NCBI GenBank assembly: GCA_002707785.1
Contig: PANW01000084.1
Coordinates: 31,721-95,720, forward strand
Direction of reading: 5' to 3'
Length of the DNA stretch: 64,000 bases
Source of the DNA: Cellvibrionaceae bacterium
Lineage (GTDB): Bacteria > Pseudomonadota > Gammaproteobacteria > Pseudomonadales > Cellvibrionaceae
Shown: positions 50,937 to 59,002 of the stretch, piece after piece
How positions within the stretch are numbered: the stretch's first letter is position 1
Layout: each line of letters starts with the position of its first letter
The notes under the pieces: model-generated
What the model saw: the letters and a program-made list of their open reading frames with translations, nothing else
Told to the model about the DNA's origin: nothing
Database searches by the model: none
Made by a program: the position numbers and the translations under genes

Positions 50937-51965
50937 TTACAACAATGTAACCGCTCGCTCAGCTAGGGGTTTTACCAAAGCCCCCATTTGCAGAGCTTTG
51001 TCACTGGAGGCGTTGCCTTCTAAAGCGCGCTTTTTGACACCTTGTAAAATCGCGGCAAAGCGGAAGAAACTGAACACCACATAAAAGTTCCAATGTTCAA
51101 TCTTTTCCAGTCCCATGCGTTCGCAGTATTGCGCGACATACTCTTCTTCAGAAGGAATACCCAAAGCGGCTCTGTCCACGCCGCCGAGACCAGACATGAC
51201 ACCAGAATGCTCCATGCGCAGTTGCATACACTGATAGGCCAAATCGGCAAACGGATGTCCCAATGTCGATAGCTCCCAATCCACCAGCGCCAGCACGTTG
51301 GGTTCGCTGGGGTGGAACATCATATTGTCGAGACGGAAGTCGCCGTGTGCCAAAGCGACACGGCCGTCATCGGCAGGCATGTTGGCGGGTAACCATTCCA
51401 TTAACTGTTCCATCTCTGGAATAGCTTCCGTTTCCGAGGCGCGATATTGTGTGCTCCAGCGGCTCACCTGACGTTCGAAATAATTGCCGGGGCGACCGTA
51501 ATCACTTAAGCCCGCGGCTTCGATGTCCACCGAGTGCAAGGCAGCCAATACGCGATTCATTTCGGTGTAGATCGCGGCGCGCCCGGACGGCGTTTCGTCG
51601 GGCAGCGCGGGGTCCCACATCACCCGCCCATCAATGTACTCCATGACATAAAACATACTGCCGATGACGTTGTCATCTTCACACAGGTGATAAGCCTTCG
51701 CGACCGGCACATCGGTATTGGCTAGTGCTGAGATGACTTTGAACTCCCGATCCACAGCGTGTGCCGATTTGAGCAGTTCGCCTGAGGGTTTGCGACGCAA
51801 TACATACTTGCCACTGGCGGCGCTCAGCATAAACGTGGGATTAGATTGGCCACCGGCAAATTTTTCTGCGGTCAGCGGGCCGGAAAAACCCTCCACGTGC
51901 TGTTCCAGGTAAGCGGCTAAAGCGTCAGTGTCAAAACTAAAGCTGGTATTTTCTTTGTCTGCCAT
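50937..51965 (-). CDS. acyl-CoA kinase-like phosphotransferase (APH family, LvaA/ACAD10-11 type)
   Basis: A 342-residue aminoglycoside phosphotransferase-fold protein. The nucleotide loop is GGQSNPT (38-44), the catalytic loop HGDFRLDN (H207, D209, N214) and the metal-binding DWE is at 229-231 with LGHPFADL after it. The same domain begins human ACAD10/ACAD11 and is LvaA of Pseudomonas putida, where it phosphorylates the 4-hydroxyl of an acyl-CoA. Its ATG lies 14 bases past the stop of an ACAD11-like dehydrogenase, so this looks like the split version of the fusion. AGGAGGTCTC precedes the ATG. Confidence 0.88.
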   Translation of the reverse strand: MADKENTSFSFDTDALAAYLEQHVEGFSGPLTAEKFAGGQSNPTFMLSAASGKYVLRRKPSGELLKSAHAVDREFKVISALANTDVPVAKAYHLCEDDNVIGSMFYVMEYIDGRVMWDPALPDETPSGRAAIYTEMNRVLAALHSVDIEAAGLSDYGRPGNYFERQVSRWSTQYRASETEAIPEMEQLMEWLPANMPADDGRVALAHGDFRLDNMMFHPSEPNVLALVDWELSTLGHPFADLAYQCMQLRMEHSGVMSGLGGVDRAALGIPSEEEYVAQYCERMGLEKIEHWNFYVVFSFFRFAAILQGVKKRALEGNASSDKALQMGALVKPLAERAVTLL

Positions 51966-51979
51966 GAGACCTCCTGCGC

Positions 51980-53203
51980 TTATAAGGCGGAATAACGATC
52001 GATGATTTTCTTACCCAGAGCCATTTGATGTACCTGATCCGGGCCATCCGCTTGACGACACCAACGAGCGTAGTTAAACGCCTCAGCCATGAAGTAATCT
52101 TCGGTCAATCCACCTGCGCCATGCATTTGCATACAGCGGTCAATGATATTTTGCACCAGCGCCGGGATGGTGGTCTTGGTGGCCGCAATCATGTCGACAG
52201 AAGCTTCTACACCTTCGTCATCAATTTTTTGGCTGGTGCGCAATACCAGTAGACGTGCCATTTCAATTTCAGAAAAGCTTTTGGAAATCTCTTCACGAAC
52301 CGATTGGTGCTTGCTCAAGGGGCGGCCAAAGGTTGTGCGAGTGGTAGCCCGAACACAGGCCAGCTCCAGGGAGCGCTGTGCCGCACCGATCAAACGCATA
52401 CAGTGATGCATGCGGCCAGGCCCAAGGCGTCCCTGTGCAATTTCAAAACCACGACCTTCGCCGAGCAGCACGTTTTCAAGCGGGACGCGCACGTTGTCGA
52501 ACACAATTTCAGCGTGGCCGATAGGAGCGTCGTCGTAACCCAGTGTGGTTAGTGGACGGATCAACGTGATACCCGCGGTGTCTTTCGGTACCAACACTTG
52601 GGTTTGCTGCAGATGGCGGCTTGGGTTTTCGGGATCGGACTTACCCATCACAATAAAAATTTTAGTGCGCTCATACATGGCGCCGGTAATAAACCATTTG
52701 CGACCGTTCAGTACCCACTCGTCACCGTCTTTCTCAATTCGTAACTCGATGTTGGTGGCATCACTGGAAGCCACCTGTGGCTCAGTCATGGCGTAAGAGG
52801 AGCGAATTTCTCCCGCCAGAAGGGGTTTCAGCCACTGCTCTTGTTGGGCTTTGGTGGCGTAATTCATGAACACTTCCATATTGCCGGTGTCTGGAGCGTT
52901 GCAGTTGAACACTTCCGGCGACCAAATTACACGTCCCATCTCTTCTGCCAATGGCGCGTAATCGAAAAAGGATAAACCGCCGTGGTCGCAGTATTCCGCA
53001 TGGTCTTCGGGAACAAACAAATTCCACAGGCCGGCTGCTTTGGCTTTTTCTTTAAGCTCATCCATCAAGGGCATAGCGGAAAAACGGTTCTCTGCGGCGT
53101 GCAACTGCTCGGCGTAGGCTGTTTCGTTGGGGTAAATATGCTCAGCCATGAAAGTTTTGAGTTTGGCGAGCAACTGCTGAGATTTTTCACTGTGCTGATA
53201 CAT
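51980..53203 (-). CDS. acyl-CoA dehydrogenase, ACAD10/11-like
   Basis: A 407-residue dehydrogenase-fold protein. NAPDTGNMEV, AMTEPQVASSDATN and the C-terminal MHGAGGLTEDYFMAEAFNYARW are typical of the ACAD10/11 group rather than ordinary acyl-CoA dehydrogenases. In that route the enzyme removes the phosphate of a 4-phosphoacyl-CoA to give an enoyl-CoA. The next gene is the kinase of that route. ATG 53203 follows TTGGAG. It is preceded by a histidine phosphatase gene on the same strand. Confidence 0.88.
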   Translation of the reverse strand: MYQHSEKSQQLLAKLKTFMAEHIYPNETAYAEQLHAAENRFSAMPLMDELKEKAKAAGLWNLFVPEDHAEYCDHGGLSFFDYAPLAEEMGRVIWSPEVFNCNAPDTGNMEVFMNYATKAQQEQWLKPLLAGEIRSSYAMTEPQVASSDATNIELRIEKDGDEWVLNGRKWFITGAMYERTKIFIVMGKSDPENPSRHLQQTQVLVPKDTAGITLIRPLTTLGYDDAPIGHAEIVFDNVRVPLENVLLGEGRGFEIAQGRLGPGRMHHCMRLIGAAQRSLELACVRATTRTTFGRPLSKHQSVREEISKSFSEIEMARLLVLRTSQKIDDEGVEASVDMIAATKTTIPALVQNIIDRCMQMHGAGGLTEDYFMAEAFNYARWCRQADGPDQVHQMALGKKIIDRYSAL

Positions 53204-53241
53204 GGAATACTCCAATTATGGGTAAATGAGCGGCTAAGCCG

Positions 53242-53913
53242 TCATGAAAATGTAATGGCAGATTGCTTTTCTGCGGTTAACAAGTGGCTGACATCATTAA
53301 AACTGTCGAGGGAAAACTCTCTGCCGTTGTAAAGTAATTTGCTGCCACTGCTGTTTTTAATTTGCAAGGTAGTGTTTCGGGTGGTGGCGTGATCGTGTTT
53401 GAGAATATCCCCAAGAATTACCGAAATAGGGCCGCCGGAGCTGACCAGTAAAGTGCGTTTTGCGTCTGTCTGGTAAGCAAACTGAAAACCTTCCCGGATT
53501 CGTTGACCAAAACTTTCCCAGCTGTCCGTGCCATCATCATAGATCGTGCTATCCATCCAGAAAGCTAAAGCCTGCTTCATATTAAAATAATAGTCGCGTT
53601 TAGCATGCCCGGTGTTTTTCCACAGCTCAGGGTGAAGCTCTTGTAAAGGCGACAGCAAGCCTTGAAAGTTGTATTCATTCAGACCGCTATGGGTTTCCGC
53701 TTTCAGATTACTGCCAAAGCCACGCAAAATACCTTCGGCTGTCTGTTGATGGCGAACCATGGTTCCCATCACTACACGGTCAAAGTTGTAATTGAGTTGC
53801 TTAAGATGTTCACCGAGCCAAATAGACTGTTGTAAACCCAATTCGCTAAGTTGGTCGTAGTTTTCAGCACCAAAGGACGCTTGTCCGTGTCGTACCAGTG
53901 TGATTTCTGCCAT
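53242..53913 (-). CDS. histidine phosphatase family protein
   Basis: A 223-residue protein with the phosphoglycerate-mutase/phosphatase signature VRHGQASFG at the start (phospho-acceptor H9, R8) and a later LLVSSGGPI block where the second histidine is normally expected; here it is replaced by Ser. It lies between an SDR gene and the ACAD11-like gene, within the split kinase/dehydrogenase set. It might dephosphorylate a pathway intermediate or act in repair; the altered second histidine leaves activity uncertain. Confidence 0.8.
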   Translation of the reverse strand: MAEITLVRHGQASFGAENYDQLSELGLQQSIWLGEHLKQLNYNFDRVVMGTMVRHQQTAEGILRGFGSNLKAETHSGLNEYNFQGLLSPLQELHPELWKNTGHAKRDYYFNMKQALAFWMDSTIYDDGTDSWESFGQRIREGFQFAYQTDAKRTLLVSSGGPISVILGDILKHDHATTRNTTLQIKNSSGSKLLYNGREFSLDSFNDVSHLLTAEKQSAITFS

Positions 53914-53939
53914 GGTTTTATCATACCTGTCATGCAGTA

Positions 53940-54716
53940 TTAAATTGGGCTCAACAAGCTGCCGCCATCCACCACCAACGAGGAGCCATTTATATAAGAA
54001 CCCGCGTCGCTAGCCAGTAGCAGCAGAGGCCCAGTGAGCTCGTGATATTGGCCTAAACGCTGAGGCACCAAGCGAGCAATATATGCTTTACCGCGCTCGG
54101 AATTAAACTCACCTTCATTAATAGCAGAGGCGAAATAACCCGGACACAGGGAGTTAACGCGGATGCCGGAGCGGGAAAGCTCAAGCGCCATGTTCTTGGT
54201 CAGTTGGCCGACGGCAACCTTAGAAACGTTGTAATCCGCTTTCTGCATACCCGTGCACAGGCTGTAAATAGAGCCGGTATTGATGATCGAACCTTTACCC
54301 CCGGCCTTCATACGGATCGCGGCTTGTTTGCCGACACGCCAGGCGCCTTTTAAATTCACATCCAGAAGGTAACTCCAATCCTCTTCCTCAAGCTCTGTGA
54401 ATTTAGTGGGCGCAGTACTAATTCCGGCGTTATTAACCAAAATATCCAGTGACCCGATCATCCCGTCCAGCTGTGTGAAGGCGGCATTAACGCTGTTCGC
54501 TGAAGTGACATCCATGGATAATGCCTGAGCCTTGCCGCCTTCCGCAGTAATTTGTTCCACTAACTCGGCCAGCTTGTCAGCTCGGCGTGCAGCGATAATG
54601 ACGTGAGCGCCCGCTTGCGCCATAACCTTGGCGAAGTGGGCGCCGAGACCACTGGAGGCGCCCGAGATTAACGCAGTCTTGCCGGACAGCGATAATAAGT
54701 TTTCAATGGCTGACAT
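53940..54716 (-). CDS. short-chain dehydrogenase/reductase
   Basis: A 258-residue classical SDR. SGASSGLG (about 17-24) binds the cofactor, NNAG follows at about residue 95, and YNVSK is the catalytic motif. It is followed by the histidine phosphatase and the ACAD11-like set, so it may act as a hydroxyacyl-CoA dehydrogenase in the same route (LvaD is an SDR). AGGAG precedes the ATG. It lies 18 bases past the crotonase stop. Confidence 0.92.
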   Translation of the reverse strand: MSAIENLLSLSGKTALISGASSGLGAHFAKVMAQAGAHVIIAARRADKLAELVEQITAEGGKAQALSMDVTSANSVNAAFTQLDGMIGSLDILVNNAGISTAPTKFTELEEEDWSYLLDVNLKGAWRVGKQAAIRMKAGGKGSIINTGSIYSLCTGMQKADYNVSKVAVGQLTKNMALELSRSGIRVNSLCPGYFASAINEGEFNSERGKAYIARLVPQRLGQYHELTGPLLLLASDAGSYINGSSLVVDGGSLLSPI

Positions 54717-54734
54717 TGCTGTTCAACTCCTGAT

Positions 54735-55526
54735 TTATTTACCCTGAAAAACGGGCTTACGTTTATCAAAGAATGCTTGAGCGCCTTCGGCAAAATCATC
54801 ACTGCGATATGCTGTATTTTGCAGCAGTGCTTCCTGCTCCAGACAGAAGTCCAAATCTTCGGAGCCTGTTTGTTTAAGTATTTTCTTCGATAAACGCAAG
54901 GTCAAAGGCGCTTGCTCGGTTAAAGTTGACGCCCATTCCAGCGTGTCTTGCAATAAACTGTCGGCTGGAAATACACGGTTAGCGATTCCAACTTCTGTAC
55001 ACTGTGCAGCGGTCAATCGTTGGGAAAAGGCAATCATCTCGTAAGCTTTTTTCGACCCCAAATAAGATTGCAAGGCTTTGTGCGTGCCGCCGTCCGGAAT
55101 CAAGCTGATGGCGCCAAATGCGGAATACAAAAAGGCATCTTCAGCCATCGCCATCAAATCGCATGCCATGGCAATGGCACCACCGATACCCGCTGCGGCA
55201 CCATTGACGACACTGATTACCGGTTTAGGTGCATTAGTGATGGACTGGATAATAGGATTGTATTCATTGCGCAACAATTCTGTGATGAAGCCATCTTCTT
55301 CATCGCCTGGCAATTTTTCACCCAGATCGGCACCGGCGCAGAAACCTTTGCCTGCTCCGGTAATCATAATTACGCGTACGCTGTTGTCTTCACCTGCTTC
55401 AGTAACGGCAGCGGCCAAATCGATTCGTAATTGCTGATTAAGCGAGTTGCGAACTTCAGGTCGGTTCATGGTGATAACCGCGATCTTATTTGCTACTTCG
55501 TAGGTCAGTGTTTCAAAGTGGTTCAT
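54735..55526 (-). CDS. enoyl-CoA hydratase/isomerase family protein
   Basis: A 263-residue crotonase. GKGFCAGADLG and NGAAAGIGGAIAMACDL form the oxyanion hole; the second acidic position is Asp in LIPDGGTHKAL, as in PaaG-type isomerases. It may shift a double bond or hydrate one. GAGGAA lies seven bases before the ATG. It sits between the racemase and an SDR in the leftward beta-oxidation run. Confidence 0.9.
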   Translation of the reverse strand: MNHFETLTYEVANKIAVITMNRPEVRNSLNQQLRIDLAAAVTEAGEDNSVRVIMITGAGKGFCAGADLGEKLPGDEEDGFITELLRNEYNPIIQSITNAPKPVISVVNGAAAGIGGAIAMACDLMAMAEDAFLYSAFGAISLIPDGGTHKALQSYLGSKKAYEMIAFSQRLTAAQCTEVGIANRVFPADSLLQDTLEWASTLTEQAPLTLRLSKKILKQTGSEDLDFCLEQEALLQNTAYRSDDFAEGAQAFFDKRKPVFQGK

Positions 55527-55590
55527 GACGCTTTCCTCAAATATCTTGTTTTAATGATTGTTGTGGCTGTGCTCTATTAATAGCACTGTT

Positions 55591-56730
55591 TTATTTAACC
55601 GCGCCTTGCGCGAACAGCTCTTGGATACAATTGGCACTGATGCCTAAACTTTCAAGCACCTGCTTTGTGTCCTGGCCTTGTGCATGCAAGCCATGATTAA
55701 CGACCGATGGCGTGCGGCTAAAGCGCGGAGCGGGAGCTGGCTGCTTGTAACCATCGACGTCAATATAGCTCTCTCTGGCCTGATTGTGCGGATGATTAAG
55801 CGCTTCTTCGGCGCTGAGTACCGGGGAGAAGCACGCTTCGGTGTTTTCCAGCAGGGCACTCCATTCATCACGGGTTTTCTGTTTAATCACATCAGCCAGA
55901 AGCGCTTTTTTCTCGGGCCATTGATCGGCATCCATTTGAGTGTCGAGATTAAAAACTGCAGTATCCAGCCCCGCCTTTTCCACGAGCGTGGTAAAAAATT
56001 GCGGCTCAATGGCGCCGATCGCAACGTACTTTCCATCAGCAGTTTCGTAGGTATCATAAAAGAAGGCACCGCCGTCGAGCATGTTGACGCCTCTGTCAGA
56101 GAAATCCCAGTGATTAACGGCGTGGAAGCTGTGGCACATCCACATCAGATTGGCAGCACCGTCAACCATGGCGGCATCGATCACTTGGCCTTTGCCGGAA
56201 TTCTTAGCCTCCAGCAATGCGGCTAATACGCCGCTGATCAAAAACATGGCGCCGCCACCGTAATCACCCACAAGATTCATAGGGACAACCGGCTTTTGTC
56301 CCTGAATACCAATAGCGTGTAAGGCACCAGTAATCGAAATGTAGTTAATATCATGCCCCGCATTTTGGGACAGAGGGCCGGTTTGGCCCCAGCCGGTCAT
56401 TCGACCATAAACCAAAGCGGGATTAACCGCATGGCATGCTTCCGGGCCGATTCCGAGTTTTTCTGCCACTCCGGGACGGTAGCCTTCGATCAGAACATCG
56501 GCAGATTCAACCAGCTTGAGCAGGGTTTCGCGGCCTTCAACACTTTTTAAGTTGAGAATAATAGTTTTTTTACCGCGTCGACTCATGTCCTTTGCATACA
56601 TGGGGTCAGCATTACCGCCACGATCAATGCAAATGACTTCGGCACCCATGTCAGCGAGAAGCATACCAGCCATAGGGCAGGGGCCCAGCCCCGCTAATTC
56701 AATAACCCGGTAGCCTGTTAGTGCGCCCAT
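55591..56730 (-). CDS. alpha-methylacyl-CoA racemase (family III CoA-transferase fold)
   Basis: A 379-residue protein of the CaiB/BaiF fold. H126 in AGHDINY and D156 in GDYGGG match in number and context the catalytic pair of mycobacterial MCR, and GRMTGWGQTGPL is also typical. AMACR makes 2R- and 2S-methylacyl-CoA interconvert so that dehydrogenases can act. This supports a methyl-branched chain as substrate. GGAG precedes the ATG. It is followed by the crotonase gene after a 64-base gap. Confidence 0.93.
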   Translation of the reverse strand: MGALTGYRVIELAGLGPCPMAGMLLADMGAEVICIDRGGNADPMYAKDMSRRGKKTIILNLKSVEGRETLLKLVESADVLIEGYRPGVAEKLGIGPEACHAVNPALVYGRMTGWGQTGPLSQNAGHDINYISITGALHAIGIQGQKPVVPMNLVGDYGGGAMFLISGVLAALLEAKNSGKGQVIDAAMVDGAANLMWMCHSFHAVNHWDFSDRGVNMLDGGAFFYDTYETADGKYVAIGAIEPQFFTTLVEKAGLDTAVFNLDTQMDADQWPEKKALLADVIKQKTRDEWSALLENTEACFSPVLSAEEALNHPHNQARESYIDVDGYKQPAPAPRFSRTPSVVNHGLHAQGQDTKQVLESLGISANCIQELFAQGAVK

Positions 56731-56820
56731 ATTGATCTCCGATGTTGTAGAAATATTTTTTGAAATATTGATTGATTCAGCATTTCAGAAATTACTTAAG
56801 GTTTAGGGCGCTGCTAATTT

Positions 56821-56841
56821 AAAAAAGCCCGCAGAGCGGGC
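56821..56841 (-). terminator. rho-independent terminator
   Basis: GCCCGC-AGA-GCGGGC at 56827-56841 is preceded on the plus strand by A6, which reads as T6 after the hairpin on the minus strand. It divides the leftward run into the thiolase-to-SDR part and the racemase-to-TLP1 part. Confidence 0.9.
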
Positions 56842-56978
56842 ATAAAAGTACGCATAACAACCCTAATCTACGGTGGTAGATATTCCGGGTTATATTACGC
56901 ATGCCTCAATAAAGAGAAAAAAAGGCAACACCAAATGGTAAAGCTTAACTTCTGTGTCCCAGAGGTTAATATAGAGTT

Positions 56979-57749
56979 TTACTTGGGCTGCATACGAATA
57001 GCAGCATCCATACGAATACACTCACCGTTGATGTAATCGTTGTCCACAATATGAGCAGAAAGCTTGGCGATTTCACTGGTTTTTCCCAAACGTTTTGGAT
57101 AAACCGTGGAGGCTTCAAGCGCTTTGTAATAGGACTCTTCAATGGTATCGAAAAGTGGAGTGTGGATCAGGCCTGGAACAATGGTATTTACACGGATACC
57201 GTATGGCGCTAGCTCGCGTGCCATTGGCAGAGTCATGCCAACAACAGCACCTTTGGTGGCAGAGTAAGCAACCTGACCAATCTGGCCTTCATAGGCGGCA
57301 ACGGACGCCGTATTAATGATCACGCCACGACCACCGTCGTCGTTAATTGGATCATTCTGAGCCATTTTCTCGGCTGCCAAACGCGCCACATTAAACGTAC
57401 CGACCTGGTTGACCATCACCACTTTCATATAAGTGTCGATTGGGTGAGGCCCATTTTTGCCGTAAGTTTTGCAAGCAGGGCCGATGCCGGCGTAGTTGTT
57501 CACAATATGCAGTGCACCGAATTTTTCTACAACGGCATCAATAGCAGTTTGTACTGAGGTTTCGTCGGCTACGTTGACGTTGTAGTACGCCACCTTGTCG
57601 CCCAAGCGAGCGGCAACAGCTTGTCCCACTTCTTCGTTTAAATCGAAAATGGCAACATTGGCACCATCGGCAGCGTAGCGTTCAACTGTGGCCAAGCCCA
57701 GGCCGGATGCGCCACCAGTGACAATGGCTGTTTTTCCTGCGATATCCAT
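56979..57749 (-). CDS. SDR, probable 3-hydroxyacyl-CoA dehydrogenase
   Basis: A 256-residue SDR of the HSD10 type. VTGGASGLG (8-16), a long NNYAG segment and YSATK are present; a final YINGECIRMDAAIRM lines the pocket. HSD10-like enzymes oxidise 3-hydroxy-2-methylacyl-CoA, which would fit a branched chain. GGAGA precedes the ATG. It is the last gene before the terminator at 56821. Confidence 0.9.
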   Translation of the reverse strand: MDIAGKTAIVTGGASGLGLATVERYAADGANVAIFDLNEEVGQAVAARLGDKVAYYNVNVADETSVQTAIDAVVEKFGALHIVNNYAGIGPACKTYGKNGPHPIDTYMKVVMVNQVGTFNVARLAAEKMAQNDPINDDGGRGVIINTASVAAYEGQIGQVAYSATKGAVVGMTLPMARELAPYGIRVNTIVPGLIHTPLFDTIEESYYKALEASTVYPKRLGKTSEIAKLSAHIVDNDYINGECIRMDAAIRMQPK

Positions 57750-57809
57750 AATATTCTCCTAGTGTATGATCGGGTTACGATAAGTTATGTCAGACCGCGT
57801 GAACTGCAT

Positions 57810-58985
57810 TTACAGATCACGATCAATAAATGGCACGTAATCGCCACTGTAAATATCGCGGCTGATCAGTAGCTTCATAATTTCAGACGTACCTGCGTAG
57901 ATACGGGTAATGCGTGCATCGGTGTACATACGGGAAATAGGGTACTCGTCCATATAACCCGCACCGCCGTGGAGCTGCACGCCTTCATCGACGACGCGAC
58001 ACAGCAGCTCAGTCGTCAGGTATTTGGCTTTGGCTGCATCGGTGGCAGAGAGTTGATCGACGTTTACCGCTTTCACACATTGGTCAATGTACACTTGTTG
58101 CATATCCAGGTCGGCACGCAATTCGGCCAGTTTGAACTGGGTATTCTGAAAGTCAGACAACTGCTTTTTAAACAGCTTGCGTTCTTGAGTAAATTCCACG
58201 GTGATGTCGAAAGCTTTCTGAGCGGCAGCCAGAGCTTCGACGGCAGAGATAAGACGCTCTTCAGCCAGTGCTTCCATCAGCTGTGACAGACCCTTACCTT
58301 CTGCACCGAGCAAGTTTTCTTTAGGCACTTTCACATTGGAGAAAAACAACTCAGCGGTATCCTGGCCTTTTTTCCCCATTTTTTTCAGATTGGCGCCGCG
58401 TTCAAACCCTTCCATACCACGCTCCACCAAAAACAGGCTGACGGCGCGAGGATTATTCACTGGGTCGTTCTTGGCGGCAACCACCACCAGGTCGGCGTTA
58501 ATACCATTGGAAATATAGGTTTTGCTGCCGTTGAGCAGGTAATGATCGCCCTGGTCAATAGCGGTACTGCGCATGCCGGCTAAATCGCTGCCAGCATCCG
58601 GCTCGGTCATGGCGACAGCCAGAATCGTTTCACCGGTGATGCATTTGGGCAAAAAGCGTTGTTGTTGTTCTGGGGTGCCAAACCGTTTTAGATAGGGCGC
58701 CACTAAACGGCTGTGCAGAGTGGCGTACCAGTCAGCACACAGAGCGTATTGAGTTTCCTCAATCATAATCTGTTCGAAGCGAAAATCTGCATCCCCTAAA
58801 CCGCCGAATTCTTCGTCAGCCCAGGTACACAGAAACCCGTTGGCGCCGGCTTTGAGAAAGGCCTCACGATCGACGATGCCTTGATCTCGCCAATCTTCCA
58901 TATGCGGCACAATTTCTTGTTGTAGAAATTTTCGAAAGGCATCACGAAACATGCCTTGTTCTTCGGTAAAATCACGTTTGAACAT
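57810..58985 (-). CDS. acyl-CoA dehydrogenase (long-chain type)
   Basis: A 391-residue acyl-CoA dehydrogenase. MTEPDAGSDLAGMRSTA, GSKTYISNGINADL and the ending RITRIYAGTSEIMKLLISRDI are diagnostic; the YAGTSE form rather than YEGTSE is as in long-chain and isovaleryl types, whose base lies on another helix. It is the homomeric kind, with no short partner. It lies between FadB-type and SDR genes with an 17-base gap to the former. Confidence 0.92.
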   Translation of the reverse strand: MFKRDFTEEQGMFRDAFRKFLQQEIVPHMEDWRDQGIVDREAFLKAGANGFLCTWADEEFGGLGDADFRFEQIMIEETQYALCADWYATLHSRLVAPYLKRFGTPEQQQRFLPKCITGETILAVAMTEPDAGSDLAGMRSTAIDQGDHYLLNGSKTYISNGINADLVVVAAKNDPVNNPRAVSLFLVERGMEGFERGANLKKMGKKGQDTAELFFSNVKVPKENLLGAEGKGLSQLMEALAEERLISAVEALAAAQKAFDITVEFTQERKLFKKQLSDFQNTQFKLAELRADLDMQQVYIDQCVKAVNVDQLSATDAAKAKYLTTELLCRVVDEGVQLHGGAGYMDEYPISRMYTDARITRIYAGTSEIMKLLISRDIYSGDYVPFIDRDL

Positions 58986-59002
58986 ATTTTTATCTCTCAG
59001 GC

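Noticed and set aside
55678..56226. 182-residue open frame on the plus strand
   Set aside because: Antisense to the racemase gene, whose catalytic His and Asp are intact.
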